A stretch of 64,000 bases of DNA from Roseibium marinum (GCF_002906165.1 NZ_PPCN01000004.1:1-64000), one strand, 5' to 3'; numbered from the stretch's first letter, positions 1 through 8,800 are shown. The notes: generated by a model from the letters alone, not told the origin. Made by a program: numbers and translations.

Positions 1-369
1 TGCGTTGAGGCGTTGAACGAAGCAATCTACCGCTTCGGCCCGCCCGAAATAATGAACACAGATCAGGGTTCGCAGTTCACGTCCTTTGCCTGGACTGACC
101 GGCTGAAGCGGGTCGGCACCCGGATCTCGATGGACGGCAAGGGCCGTTGCCTCGACAACATCTTCATCGAGCGCCTGTGGCGTTCCTTGAAATACGAATG
201 CGTCTATCTGCACGCCTGGGAGACCGGATCGCAGGCCAAAACCGGCGTCGCCAAATGGATCACCTTCTACAATCACCAGCGGCCTCACGCCGCCCATGGC
301 GGACAGCCGCCCGCCATGGTCTACTTCAACCAGATCGAAACCGACCAGCAGGGGCAGAGAGTAGCTTAA
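1..369 (+). CDS. IS3-family transposase OrfB, C-terminal part (5' truncated by window)
   Basis: This is the catalytic C-terminal part of a DDE integrase-type transposase; the frame is open back to base 1, so the start lies outside the window. The motif NTDQGSQFTS carries the second acidic catalytic residue, and DNIFIERLWRSLKYE carries the catalytic glutamate with the K/R seven residues on that is typical of IS3 OrfB. The ending YNHQRPHAAHGGQPPA is also typical of this family (rve domain followed by the short C-terminal segment). In IS3 elements the active protein is usually made by programmed -1 frameshifting between orfA and orfB; orfA is not visible here. Confidence 0.92.
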   Translation, partial: CVEALNEAIYRFGPPEIMNTDQGSQFTSFAWTDRLKRVGTRISMDGKGRCLDNIFIERLWRSLKYECVYLHAWETGSQAKTGVAKWITFYNHQRPHAAHGGQPPAMVYFNQIETDQQGQRVA

Positions 370-398
370 TTTGCACCTGAAGTTGTCCAAGTGATGGG
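1..398 (+). mobile_element. Right-hand part of an IS3-family insertion sequence
   Basis: The window opens inside the transposase gene of an IS3-family element and runs through its 3' end. Past the stop codon, a short non-coding tail (about 370-398) should contain the right terminal inverted repeat. The left half lies outside the window, so neither the exact end nor a target duplication can be fixed; the right boundary is uncertain by about 15 bases. The minus-strand reading frame of the neighbouring gene continues open into the IS, which suggests that the element inserted within that gene. Confidence 0.8.
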
Positions 399-399
399 G

Positions 400-1062
400 A
401 GTAGCTCCCGCCCAAGAGGAAGCTGTTTCCACGACAGCGACGAGCGTCGCATAAACTTTTTCCGGCGCTGCAAATGCCCATGCGCTTGCAATTGGAACGC
501 CCCAATTGATCACACTATCGATTCCGGCGTCCGCTTTTCGAGCGATCCACGAAAGGATCGAGCCCGCCACTTTTCGAAGGGTCGCAGCCCGTGTTTCTAA
601 AACCTCGGCCTGCGGTGAAGATTTCTTAACTTCTTCCTTCAAGTCACGAGCCGCCTCAATGACTATCCTGATTTCGATTGGGGAAATGGGATCAGGCTCA
701 ACGAGCTCAGGCGGATTATTGTGGTTCCGCGGAGGCAGATGTTCTTGATAGTTACTTAACGCTGCTTCGAGACCATCCAAGCGCGAAAGCAATTCGCCGC
801 GCAGACGATCTGCCGACAGACGTTCCGTCTGTTGCGGTAGTCTTGGACGGTTCCCTATCAATCTGCGTCCATTAGCATCTGTAAGAAAACGCCCACTTGC
901 GTCCGTTAGGTGAGCTTGGCCTAGCGGATTGGGAAACTCACCGTCTTCGTACTCCCCCACCTCATCGTCATCAAAGGCCGAAATATCAGGCAATGGCTCA
1001 TCAATTGAAAAGATGCCATCATCCAGTTCATCGTTCTGATCGTAATCCTCGCTCCTTTCCAC
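400..1062 (-). pseudogene. Unassigned gene apparently interrupted by the IS3-family element
   Basis: Reading the minus strand from a GTG at 1062, a frame of about 220 codons stays open and then runs without a stop into the antisense of the IS. Its first 60 residues are very acidic (runs such as DEPLPDISAFDDDEVGEYED). The middle is charged and probably helical. The part nearest the IS is more hydrophobic (INWGVPIASAWAFAAPEKVY). The GTG lies seven bases after the stop of the 186-residue gene at 1069-1629, so the two probably form an operon. No family is recognised. The start is uncertain because no ATG or clear Shine-Dalgarno is present. The true C-terminus would lie beyond the IS, outside the window. 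Confidence 0.5.
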
Positions 1063-1068
1063 GGGAGC

Positions 1069-1629
1069 TCATTCGAACAAACCATCACGTGTAACTTCCG
1101 TTATCGCCACTTCAATTTGATTGTCGTCGGCAAGGTCCGAAAACTCGCTCCCAATCTCTTCGCTAGCATCGTATGCCCCCCCCCAAATCCACTGATAACC
1201 TCCTTCTCGGCTTTCATAAGGCGTCCGAACAACGGGATCTTCATAGTTCTTGTGAAACCATTGAACCATCGCCTTAACCTTGCGTGCACGCGACAACTTA
1301 CGAAATGCCGACGGTGTGAAACGGTCTTCGTCAATGTAATACGCGCGTCTTTCGTTGCTCTGCCGCTGAAGCTGTTCTTCGAATCCATCGTCTTCCGGTT
1401 CATCAAACGCATTAATGCTCAACTGACGAGTGAGTTTCCCAGGTCGAAGTCCCAATTTTGTAAGCACATCCGGGTCAGTCCCTTCATCAAAACGCACTAG
1501 ATAGCCATGTAGCTCTCCGTCATTGCCGTCGAGCGTCTCCAACTCCCAGGATGTGTCGTTTAACAACTCGACACTGACGCCCCACGCATCCGCGATGGCT
1601 TCCGCCTGCCGATCTTCAAAAAACTCCAT
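1069..1629 (-). CDS. Hypothetical protein, 186 aa, accessory gene
   Basis: This soluble acidic protein has no signal peptide or membrane segment. Residues about 120-160 contain VQWFHKNYEDPVVRTPYES followed by GGYQWIWGGAYDASEEI. I recall this aromatic block (WFH..YEDP...PY....GGY.WIWGGPYDA) as recurring in uncharacterised proteins of mobile and defence-like regions, but I cannot name a family. The gene has lower GC than its surroundings. It lies upstream of, and probably co-transcribed with, the gene disrupted by the IS element. The ATG start at 1629 follows an AT-rich stretch that may hold the promoter. No function is assigned. Confidence 0.7.
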   Translation of the reverse strand: MEFFEDRQAEAIADAWGVSVELLNDTSWELETLDGNDGELHGYLVRFDEGTDPDVLTKLGLRPGKLTRQLSINAFDEPEDDGFEEQLQRQSNERRAYYIDEDRFTPSAFRKLSRARKVKAMVQWFHKNYEDPVVRTPYESREGGYQWIWGGAYDASEEIGSEFSDLADDNQIEVAITEVTRDGLFE

Positions 1630-2195
1630 GATACGTCCTGTGACTCGAGTCTTTCAGTTCAATCTACAGATGAAATGTGGGCGAAGAAAACTTGCCTGCG
1701 GATGTAAAACTGAATTGGGTCTTCCCGATACCCTCAGCGAAACACTTACTTCAGTGATGAAGAAACTATGCGAAGTCGAATCCGACACATTCAAGTCTAC
1801 AATTCTACCTAACCTGACGTGTCAGTCTATCTTGCTCTACGTGAAGAGTGAATTATCCTAGATCTGTAGACGTCTTCTTCCCTAATTTTGAGGCGGGAAG
1901 GCCGACATGGCACAAGCAATTTCAGTGACAATTTCAAACCGGATTCCGAGTGCCAGCATCAGATCCGTTGAGAATCTCCACGCTTGGCCCGAAGTGGACT
2001 TTCGCTACACACGGCACAATCCACCACTCCGCCAAAAAACTACCGTTGCCCGAATGGCCGCACTGACAAGCCGCATCGCGGAACGCTGCGCAATGATCGA
2101 CCGCAACTCCGCCCCAAATCCAAACATGCCAAAAGCCCCTGTTACACCGCCCTGACCTCCGCTACGTTGGTCGCAAATCAGCTTGGAGGCCGGAT
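1630..2195. other. Intergenic stretch without convincing genes
   Basis: The first 250 bases are AT-richer and probably contain the promoter of the minus-strand gene ending at 1069. The rest has short open frames, for example one at 1907-2155, without a good ribosome binding site or recognisable protein. No tRNA, repeat or integrase attachment site was found. GC rises to the level of the rest of the window near 2150, which probably marks the right edge of the accessory patch. Confidence 0.6.
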
Positions 2196-3485
2196 ATGGA
2201 ACTTATCGCGAAGGCAACGGAACTGGTGGGGGGCGCTGTGGCGCTCATGCGGCGGATCGGGGCGCCGTCCCATCAGGCCATGGGGGCGGCGCCGTCGATT
2301 CCGGAGGCGAAGAAACAGGGGATCATGACCCTGAAGATGCCTGTTGCGAAAGGGTGGCAGGACGGCCGCCTGCCCGTCTGCGCGAAGGGGCTGAAGGTCA
2401 ACGCTTTCGCCTCCGGTCTGGAGCATCCAAGGTGGATCGAGGTTCTGCCGAACGGCGATGTTCTGGTGGCCGAATCCAAGGAAAAGGCCGGACCGCCCAA
2501 GACACTGATGGACCGCGCGGCCCAGGCAACGATGCGACGGGCCAAAGCCATCGGGGAAAGCGCCAACCGCGTGTCCCTGTGGCGGGACGCCGATGGAGAC
2601 GGGGTCGCCGAGATCCGGGAAGTCTTTGTCCAGAACCAGAACCAGCCCTTCGGCATGGCGCTGGTCGGGACGAAATTCTACCTCGGCAACACCGACGGCA
2701 TCTCGGTTTTCGACTATAGCCCGGGGGCCACATCGCTGTCCGGGGACGGCAAGAAGCTCGTGGATTTCAAGCCGCACGGCCACTGGACACGCAGCCTGAT
2801 CGTCTCGCCTGACAAGTCCAAAATCTACGCCGGGGTCGGATCGCTCACCAATATCGCCGATCAGGGCATGGACGTGGAAGAAGGGCGTGCTGCGATCTGG
2901 GAGCTGGATGTCGAGAGCGGAAAGGCGCGCATCTTCGCGTCGGGCCTGCGCAATGCCGTCGGCACGGCCTTTGAGCCGGTGACCGGGGCGCTGTGGACAG
3001 TCGTCAACGAACGGGACGGTCTGGGCGACGAGACGCCGCCGGATTACCTGACGTCTGTACAGGACGGCGGCTTTTACGGCTGGCCCTATTGCTACTGGGG
3101 CGACACGGTGGACGACAGGGTTCCGCAAGACGCGGACCTGGTCGCCAGAGCGATCACGCCGGATTATGCATTGGGCGGACACACGGCGTCTCTCGGGCTG
3201 TGCTGGATGCCCAAAGGCACCCTGCCGGGGTTCGGCGATGGCATGGTGATCGGGCAGCATGGATCGTGGAACCGCTCGAAGCTGAGCGGCTACAAACTGA
3301 TCTTCGTGCCATTCGAAAACGGAAAGCCCAACGGCCCTCCCCGCGACATACTGAGCGGCTTCCTGTCCGAAGACGAAAAGATCGCCTACGGACGCCCTGT
3401 CGGCGTGACGATCGGGGCCGACAGGAAGTCGCTTCTGATGGCCGATGACGTGGGTGACATTATCTGGCGCGTGACGGCTGCCTGA
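2196..3485 (+). CDS. PQQ-dependent sugar dehydrogenase (L-sorbosone/glucose dehydrogenase family)
   Basis: This 429-residue protein matches the soluble beta-propeller quinoprotein family of L-sorbosone and aldose dehydrogenases. Supporting segments are GLEHPRWIEVLPNGDVLVAE near residue 75, FASGLRNAVGTAFEP near 250, DGGFYGWPYCYWGD near 290, and IGQHGSWNRSKLSGYK near 350, the conserved stretch at the active site. Such enzymes oxidise an aldehyde or sugar with PQQ, usually in the periplasm. No clear signal peptide follows the ATG, only a short hydrophobic start (LVGGAVALM), so localisation is unclear. The start is supported by GGAGG eight bases upstream. The gene faces a convergent set of PQQ-associated exported proteins. 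Confidence 0.85.
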   Translation: MELIAKATELVGGAVALMRRIGAPSHQAMGAAPSIPEAKKQGIMTLKMPVAKGWQDGRLPVCAKGLKVNAFASGLEHPRWIEVLPNGDVLVAESKEKAGPPKTLMDRAAQATMRRAKAIGESANRVSLWRDADGDGVAEIREVFVQNQNQPFGMALVGTKFYLGNTDGISVFDYSPGATSLSGDGKKLVDFKPHGHWTRSLIVSPDKSKIYAGVGSLTNIADQGMDVEEGRAAIWELDVESGKARIFASGLRNAVGTAFEPVTGALWTVVNERDGLGDETPPDYLTSVQDGGFYGWPYCYWGDTVDDRVPQDADLVARAITPDYALGGHTASLGLCWMPKGTLPGFGDGMVIGQHGSWNRSKLSGYKLIFVPFENGKPNGPPRDILSGFLSEDEKIAYGRPVGVTIGADRKSLLMADDVGDIIWRVTAA

Positions 3486-3511
3486 GCGCTGCCGACCACA
3501 CCGTGCGCGAA

Positions 3512-3549
3512 CGAGGTCCCTGGGCGGTTGTACAAGCCCAGAGACCTCG
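3512..3549. terminator. Bidirectional hairpin between convergent genes
   Basis: The inverted repeat CGAGGTC-CTGGGC / GCCCAG-GACCTCG encloses a loop of about ten bases. It lies between the stop codons of the dehydrogenase (+) and the small exported protein (-), and so fits a shared transcription terminator. It is not followed by a strong T-run. Confidence 0.65.
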
Positions 3550-3562
3550 CTTTGCTAACGGG

Positions 3563-3823
3563 TTATTCGGCCCTGCGTCCGGTCTCGTTCAACTCGGCAT
3601 CGAGCTCGATGTCGAACTGCTTGCCACCCTTGCAGATGACGTCGTCAAGCTCGTAGCCGTCCTCGGTGACCTCGATGTCGTCCGGCGACATCTGGCATTC
3701 CATTTCAGTCAGTTTGGCCATGATCGCCGCTTCCGTTTCGGCGCTGACCTCCGCTTCGCCGGCGGCATATACGCCCGTGGAAAAGGCGAGCGCGGCGGCC
3801 ATGGCCATGATCGATGTTTTCAT
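3563..3823 (-). CDS. Small exported PepSY-like protein
   Basis: The mature product is about 65 residues. From the ATG at 3823 (preceded by GGGAGAAACC) it has a signal peptide, MKTSIMAMAAALAFSTGVYA, with an Ala-X-Ala-type end. The rest is acidic with two cysteines (MECQM and DVICKGGKQ) that could form a disulfide. The segment GYELDDVICKGGKQFDIELD resembles the PepSY-like fold of small periplasmic proteins. It is the last gene of the PQQ-associated minus-strand set. An ATG at 3841 would add six residues ahead of the signal peptide and seems less likely. The role is unknown. Confidence 0.75.
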   Translation of the reverse strand: MKTSIMAMAAALAFSTGVYAAGEAEVSAETEAAIMAKLTEMECQMSPDDIEVTEDGYELDDVICKGGKQFDIELDAELNETGRRAE

Positions 3824-3854
3824 CTGGTTTCTCCCTGTCACTGAATGATGAATG

Positions 3855-4298
3855 TCACTGGATGTTGAACGTTACTTTTTGAGACCCGCCCGTGGAGCCG
3901 GGAATGCGGAGCGTATGGCTTCCCGGCTTGATGGCGACGAAGGAGAGTTCCGCGGTTCCCGCCGCGTCGAACTCAAGGCTGTCGATGGCCATCGGCCGGA
4001 CTTCGATCTGGTTGATGACGATCTCGTTCATCCAGATCGCCCGGAAGAAATCGGGACCGGAAATCGCAAGCTCGGCCGACCCGTCGGCGGTGATGAAAAT
4101 CTTGTAGTAGGCGCCGGACTGAAGGGCATAGGAGCCCTCCTTGGAAAGCGGCTGGCCGGATGCCAGGGTCAGCTCGATCGGCTCGCCCCGGTTGCAGGAC
4201 GCCAGAAGCCCCGCGAAGCCGAGATCGTCACACAGCGGCGCGGCGAGCGCGGGGTGGGCCAATACCGCCATGAGCGAGGCCAGAAATATGCGTTTCAT
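3855..4298 (-). CDS. Exported hypothetical protein of the PQQ-associated set
   Basis: This 147-residue protein starts with a clear Sec signal peptide (MKRIFLASLMAVLAHPALA followed by APLCDD). The mature part contains two cysteines (LCDDLG, LASCNRG) and is otherwise predicted to be beta-rich, with the pattern of a cupredoxin-like or jelly-roll sandwich (EIVINQIEVRPMAID, PGSHTLRIPGS). No enzyme motif is visible. It sits 21 bases downstream of the beta-propeller gene in the same direction, so it is probably co-transcribed. Its place among proteins that accompany quinoprotein alcohol dehydrogenases suggests a periplasmic accessory role. Confidence 0.75.
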   Translation of the reverse strand: MKRIFLASLMAVLAHPALAAPLCDDLGFAGLLASCNRGEPIELTLASGQPLSKEGSYALQSGAYYKIFITADGSAELAISGPDFFRAIWMNEIVINQIEVRPMAIDSLEFDAAGTAELSFVAIKPGSHTLRIPGSTGGSQKVTFNIQ

Positions 4299-4319
4299 CG
4301 AAGTGTCTCTCCCTGTTGT

Positions 4320-5300
4320 TTACCGGTCCGGCTGCACGACAACACCCCAGGGCTGCTGCCCCACCTGAACGGATTTGATGGCTTCGCGGGCCTCGACATC
4401 GATCACGGTGACGTCGTTGGAATTGCCGTTTGTCGTGACCAGGTATTTCTCGTCAGGGGTGAAGTCGAGTTGCCAGACGCGCTGGCCGACGAGAATGTAT
4501 TTTTCCACCTCGTAGGTCTCGGCATTCACCACGGCGACACGGTTTGCCGGACCGAGCGCGACGAACAGCCATTTGCCGTCCTTCGTGATCCTGGCGCCAA
4601 CCGGCTGCAGCCATTCCGGCAGGACACCGGGGACCTGGAAACCGATCTTGTGAACGAGGGTCGGCGCGCCTTCGTCATCGATCTCCATGACGCTGACCGT
4701 GCCGCCGATCTCCGAGGTCACGAAGAGTTTCGATCCGTCGCTGGAATACTGCGCGTAGCGCGGGCGCTGGTCGACCAGCACATTGTGCCTGATCTTGTAG
4801 TCCGCCGTGGAGATGAAGTGGGCCATGTTCGTCGTTTCCGACGTGTTGACAACCCATTTCGCATCCGGGCTGATCGCCATGCCCTCGGGCTCGACCCCGA
4901 CCGGCACCTCGGCGAGAACCGTATGGCTGTGCGTGTCCGTCACCGTTACGAGATTGTCGTCCTCATTGGCGATATAGAGCCGGTCCCCCGAAGGATGAAT
5001 GACGAACAGCTCCGGGTCCGGGCCGGAGGGAAGCGTGTAAAGCTCCTCATAGGTCTCGGTGTCGAAGACACGGACCGCATCGTCGTCGGACGCGCAGACA
5101 TATAGCAGCGCGCCATCCGGGCTGATGGTGATGCCGCGTGGCCGGTTGCCGGCGGGAAACTCCTCAAGAACCTCCCATGTGTCACTGTCGATGACCGTGA
5201 CGGTGTTTCCCTTTTCGTTGCTCACAAACACCTTGTTGGCAAAGGCCGGGGAAGCTGCCATGACGGCAAGGCAAAGGATCGCGAAGAGACGTCCGGTCAT
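4320..5300 (-). CDS. PQQ-dependent catabolism-associated beta-propeller protein (YVTN family)
   Basis: After the signal peptide MTGRLFAILCLAVMAASPAFA the protein is built from about seven repeats of the YVTN/NHL type (for example NKVFVSNEKGNTVTVID, GNRPRGITISPDG, RLYIANEDDNLVTVTD), which fold into a beta-propeller. A protein of this exact layout is known as a partner of PQQ-dependent alcohol dehydrogenase systems. It is periplasmic and its biochemical role is not established. The start at 5300 gives a compact signal peptide. An in-frame ATG at 5345 would overlap the upstream gene by 35 bases. The gene lies just downstream of the substrate-binding protein gene. Confidence 0.85.
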   Translation of the reverse strand: MTGRLFAILCLAVMAASPAFANKVFVSNEKGNTVTVIDSDTWEVLEEFPAGNRPRGITISPDGALLYVCASDDDAVRVFDTETYEELYTLPSGPDPELFVIHPSGDRLYIANEDDNLVTVTDTHSHTVLAEVPVGVEPEGMAISPDAKWVVNTSETTNMAHFISTADYKIRHNVLVDQRPRYAQYSSDGSKLFVTSEIGGTVSVMEIDDEGAPTLVHKIGFQVPGVLPEWLQPVGARITKDGKWLFVALGPANRVAVVNAETYEVEKYILVGQRVWQLDFTPDEKYLVTTNGNSNDVTVIDVEAREAIKSVQVGQQPWGVVVQPDR

Positions 5301-5310
5301 CGGGCACACG

Positions 5311-6591
5311 TTATTCAAACTCCTTGCAGGAAGATTCCGAGGCATCCAGCCCCAGCGTGTCGAGCGGCGATGTCTGATGCAGGAAGCCCTCCTGAGGAGA
5401 GACGCTCACCGTCATGCGGCCATTCGACAGCAGAAGAGGCTGGCGCACCTGGCCGTTCCAGGAACGCACGGTCAGGGGCACGCCCTTGAACGCGGCCAGT
5501 TCGAACGCGTCGGACAGGATATAGGTCCGCAACGTAGCGGCATCTGCGGCCCCCGTTCGCGTAACGGCCTCACCGATGATCCGGAGCGACAGCCAGGTCT
5601 GGTAGTCCGCTTCCGCCATATAGCGCCCGGCGAGTTTCTCGAAGCGCCGCTGTATCTGGGTCGCCCCCCAGCTTTCGTGAGTGGGGGCCCATGAGAGCGG
5701 ACGCAGGCCCGCGGACCCGGCGACCGGTGCGGCATCCCAGGTATGGTAGGGCAGATATTCGGCGAAAACCTCGCTGGCATCGGCCGCAACGACGACATCG
5801 TGGTCCGCCGCATCTTGTGTGAACACCGGAATTTGCCGCTGAACCAGCACGTGGCCCGAATCGGAAACCCGGGAGCCGCCGGTGTCTTCAAATGTGCGGC
5901 TTTCCACGACCTGTGCGCCGAATTTTTCCGCGGACGCGGCATAAGCCTGCGTCAGCCGGATGTCCTTTTCGTTCGACCCGCCGATCAGGAACCAGCGGTT
6001 CCATCGCTTCCAGGCCAGAAACTGAGCGACCGCGTCGGCGCGCATGGCGTCGCTCGGCGCAACATGCAGCGTATTCGCACGGCAGTTTTCGGACCTGAGC
6101 GAAACGTCGCCCGACCAGGCATTGAACAACAGGGTGTCGGCCGGGGCACCATCGGACAAAGCCAGAAGGTCTTCCGCTTCGGCCACAATGACAAACAGGC
6201 GATACCCCGCGTCGACCAGTGCCTGGAAATCGGCACGGGCGTCTTCCGGCGTCGTGGCCACGGTTTCGGTCTGGAAGTCATGCCCGAGAAATTGCCCCGT
6301 GGTGCGATTGTCTTCCGTGGCCAGCATGCCGCCGGCAAATGCGCGGTCCTCCCCGGGAAGGTCCATTCGGGAAAGAGGAAGGAGCGAGGGATAATCAATC
6401 CGCAGGACAGCGGCGCGAATATCCAGCGCTGCGGCGGGGAGTGTTGCCGCAATCGTGAGGAGGCACGACAGGACAGACCAGTGTCCCAAGCGCTTCAGTT
6501 TGGGTGCCAGGTGATCCGGCTTTGATGCGAACCGTTCGATTTTCCCGGCTCCTTCCTGCTTTTCCGGTTTGAAAGCTAACAGTGGCCCCAT
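5311..6591 (-). CDS. ABC-type substrate-binding protein of PQQ-dependent alcohol dehydrogenase systems
   Basis: This is a periplasmic-binding-protein-like (LivK type) protein. A hydrophobic signal segment (HWSVLSCLLTIAATLPAAA) is followed by RMDLPGEDRAFAGGMLATED and LGHDFQTETV, which match the binding proteins encoded with quinoprotein ethanol dehydrogenases. The ligand is unknown. The ATG at 6591 has GGGAGG upstream. The N-region before the signal core is unusually long (about 35 residues), so the true start may be lower down. It is divergent from the histidine kinase gene at 6724, so the shared 130-base interval probably holds promoters for both. The cognate ABC permease and ATPase are not in the window. 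Confidence 0.75.
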   Translation of the reverse strand: MGPLLAFKPEKQEGAGKIERFASKPDHLAPKLKRLGHWSVLSCLLTIAATLPAAALDIRAAVLRIDYPSLLPLSRMDLPGEDRAFAGGMLATEDNRTTGQFLGHDFQTETVATTPEDARADFQALVDAGYRLFVIVAEAEDLLALSDGAPADTLLFNAWSGDVSLRSENCRANTLHVAPSDAMRADAVAQFLAWKRWNRWFLIGGSNEKDIRLTQAYAASAEKFGAQVVESRTFEDTGGSRVSDSGHVLVQRQIPVFTQDAADHDVVVAADASEVFAEYLPYHTWDAAPVAGSAGLRPLSWAPTHESWGATQIQRRFEKLAGRYMAEADYQTWLSLRIIGEAVTRTGAADAATLRTYILSDAFELAAFKGVPLTVRSWNGQVRQPLLLSNGRMTVSVSPQEGFLHQTSPLDTLGLDASESSCKEFE

Positions 6592-6723
6592 GCGCCGCGC
6601 CTCCCAAAAGTCACCGGGAACATTCGGCAAGCCTGTTGCCAATAGTTCCCGCAAGCCGGTTCTTTCATCGACGGATGTCGTTCACCGCGCTACGGTTTCC
6701 TTGTCGGAAATGAGGAGGAGTTC

Positions 6724-8109
6724 GTGTTCGGCCGAATGCATTTGCACCATCAGGCAGTCCTTTCGATCTGTCTGATCCATCTGGCCGCGGTCACCCTGAC
6801 GACCGCAATTCTGGTTTCAAATGCCCGGGAGGCGGTCCGCCTGGAGATCGATGCCAGCGCGAACAGCGCAAGGGCGCTTGTCCTGTCCACGGTGGGTTAC
6901 GCCCTTCAGCAGTCCTCGCCGTCGGAAGTCCTGCCGCGTCTCGCGGAGATCCTGGTGGAGCCGCGGCATGTCAATATCACACTGCTCGACGCGCGCCGGG
7001 GTGTCCTGCCCTTGCGGAAGCTCTCCAGGGCCGACGAAGAACCCGGCGCGGCACCCGGCTGGTTCGTGCGCCTGGCAACGCCCGGGCCACGGGAAACGCG
7101 AATTCCGATCGAGACCAAGGGCATATTGCATGGCTATGTTTCGATGACGGCGGCCCCCGGCGACGAGATCGCCGAGGTCTGGCATGACGTTGCCAGCATG
7201 ATCTGGATCGTGGCGGGAACCGCGCTTGTGTCCGCGTTGATCATGGTGGTGCTGGTCAACCGGACCCTGCGCCCCCTCGATACGCTGCGCACGGCGCTCG
7301 CCCAGCTTCGGCAGGGAAAGCATTCGGTCCGGGTTGGGCGCGGCGCAAGTGCTGACCTGACACCGATATTCGAGGGCTTCGACGCGCTTTCGCAAGCCTT
7401 GGAGACGGCCGAGGCGGATCGGGCCAGGCTGAACCGCCGGATTGTGGAGCTTGGCGACGCGGAACGCCGCTCCATCGCCATGGAACTCCATGACGAGTTC
7501 GGGCCATGTCTCTTCGGATTGAAAGTCAAGGCATCGGCTGTTGCCCGCGCCGCTGAAGCCAACAACGACGCGGACCTTGCGCGGGACGCTTCAAGCATTC
7601 AGTCGATTGTCGCGCAGATCCAGGCCTCCAACAGCCGCCTGCTGACGACGCTCAGGCCGATGGCAATCGGCCAACTGCCGCTGATCGATGCTCTTCTGGA
7701 TCTTTTCGCGGCGTTCCGCAAAACCCACCCCGCTGTCGACTGGCGCGTGGATTTTCCCAAACTGTTGCCGCAGACACCCGAGATCGTCGATCTCACTGTT
7801 TATCGCTTTTTCCAGGAAGGCGCGACCAATGCACTTCGGCACGGCAGACCCGGCCGCATCATCGTGTCCCTGTCGCGGCAGGAAACAGAGTGCGGCCCCA
7901 TGCTGCTTCTCGGTGTTGAGGACGATGGCGTGGGCATGACCGGCGAACGAAACGAAGGCAGGGGTTTGACGGCCATGCGGGACCGGATCCGCGCGGTTGG
8001 AGGCCATTTGAGCATCGATGCGACTGAAGGCGGGGGAACAAGACTGGTATCGCGTCTGCCCATGCTGATATCTTCCGACCATCCTTCGCTATTGCAGGCA
8101 GCTTCATGA
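6724..8109 (+). CDS. Membrane sensor histidine kinase (NarX/UhpB type)
   Basis: This 461-residue kinase has a first membrane segment at about 10-31, a periplasmic sensor region to about 155, a second membrane segment at about 158-180 and a HAMP region at 180-230. The HisKA_3 box has phosphoacceptor His256 in ELHDEFGP. The HATPase domain has an N-box around Asn369 (GATNALRHGRPG) and a DDGVGM G-box. The GTG start has AGGAGGAG just upstream. The response regulator gene overlaps its stop by four bases. Kinases of this type next to PQQ dehydrogenase genes (ExaD-like) control alcohol oxidation in pseudomonads, and the same role is inferred here. Confidence 0.88.
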   Translation: MFGRMHLHHQAVLSICLIHLAAVTLTTAILVSNAREAVRLEIDASANSARALVLSTVGYALQQSSPSEVLPRLAEILVEPRHVNITLLDARRGVLPLRKLSRADEEPGAAPGWFVRLATPGPRETRIPIETKGILHGYVSMTAAPGDEIAEVWHDVASMIWIVAGTALVSALIMVVLVNRTLRPLDTLRTALAQLRQGKHSVRVGRGASADLTPIFEGFDALSQALETAEADRARLNRRIVELGDAERRSIAMELHDEFGPCLFGLKVKASAVARAAEANNDADLARDASSIQSIVAQIQASNSRLLTTLRPMAIGQLPLIDALLDLFAAFRKTHPAVDWRVDFPKLLPQTPEIVDLTVYRFFQEGATNALRHGRPGRIIVSLSRQETECGPMLLLGVEDDGVGMTGERNEGRGLTAMRDRIRAVGGHLSIDATEGGGTRLVSRLPMLISSDHPSLLQAAS

Positions 8110-8735
8110 AAACGGCGCTCATCATCGACGATCATCCGGTCACCCACCTGGGGTGCGGGCAGCTTCTTCGCGAATTGGAGTACAGTCAGGTTCTGGAGGC
8201 CCTGACCGACCAGGACGCCCTGTCCCTGGCGAAAGCACACACCCCCACCCTCATCGTTCTCGACCTCGGCATGCCCGGTCTCGGCGGGCTGAACCTGATC
8301 GAACCTTTGCTGCGGCATGTGCCGGCAGCGCGCATCCTCGTCTTCTCGATGAACGAACAAGCCGTTTTCGTCGCCAAGGCCCTATCCGCGGGTGCCGCGG
8401 GATATCTGACGAAGAATTCCGGCCCGGAACAATTCCATGCCGCGGTTCAGGCGCTGGAAGCGGGAAAAGTCTATCTGGAACATGAAATGGCCATGGCGGT
8501 CGCAACGTCGAAGATCGGCGGGCATGCCGACCCGCTGTCCATGTTGAGCGAACGCGAGTATCAGGTTCTGCGCCTGCTTGGACAGGGCGATGACCTCCAG
8601 AAGATCGCGGACGCGCTTCGCGTCAGCTACAAGACAGCCGCCAACACCTCTTCCGCGATCAAGAAAAAACTCGGCGCCAGGAACACAACCGAGCTTATCC
8701 GCTATGCGATCTCGGCGGGGGTCGTCGACAATTGA
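8106..8735 (+). CDS. LuxR/NarL-family response regulator
   Basis: The N-terminal receiver domain (IIDDHPVTH; phosphoacceptor Asp53 in VLDLGMPG; Lys in YLTKNSG) is followed by a C-terminal LuxR helix-turn-helix at about 145-205 (LSEREYQVLRLLGQGDDLQK, then VSYKTAANTSSAIKKKLGA). The ATGA overlap with the kinase gene indicates translational coupling and a cognate pair. It probably regulates the divergent PQQ-associated genes. The DNA site cannot be identified from the sequence alone. Confidence 0.9.
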   Translation: MKTALIIDDHPVTHLGCGQLLRELEYSQVLEALTDQDALSLAKAHTPTLIVLDLGMPGLGGLNLIEPLLRHVPAARILVFSMNEQAVFVAKALSAGAAGYLTKNSGPEQFHAAVQALEAGKVYLEHEMAMAVATSKIGGHADPLSMLSEREYQVLRLLGQGDDLQKIADALRVSYKTAANTSSAIKKKLGARNTTELIRYAISAGVVDN

Positions 8736-8800
8736 TCCGCGTTGACCTGCGCTCCTGAAAGCTCAGCGTTTTGGGGTCAGTCGGTTTCCAACGGCTCTGG

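Noticed and set aside
1907..2155. 82-residue plus-strand frame
   Set aside because: No ribosome site, no recognisable protein, lies in a non-coding interval.
2178..3260. 360-residue minus-strand frame
   Set aside because: Antisense to the PQQ sugar dehydrogenase gene; arginine/proline-rich without domains.
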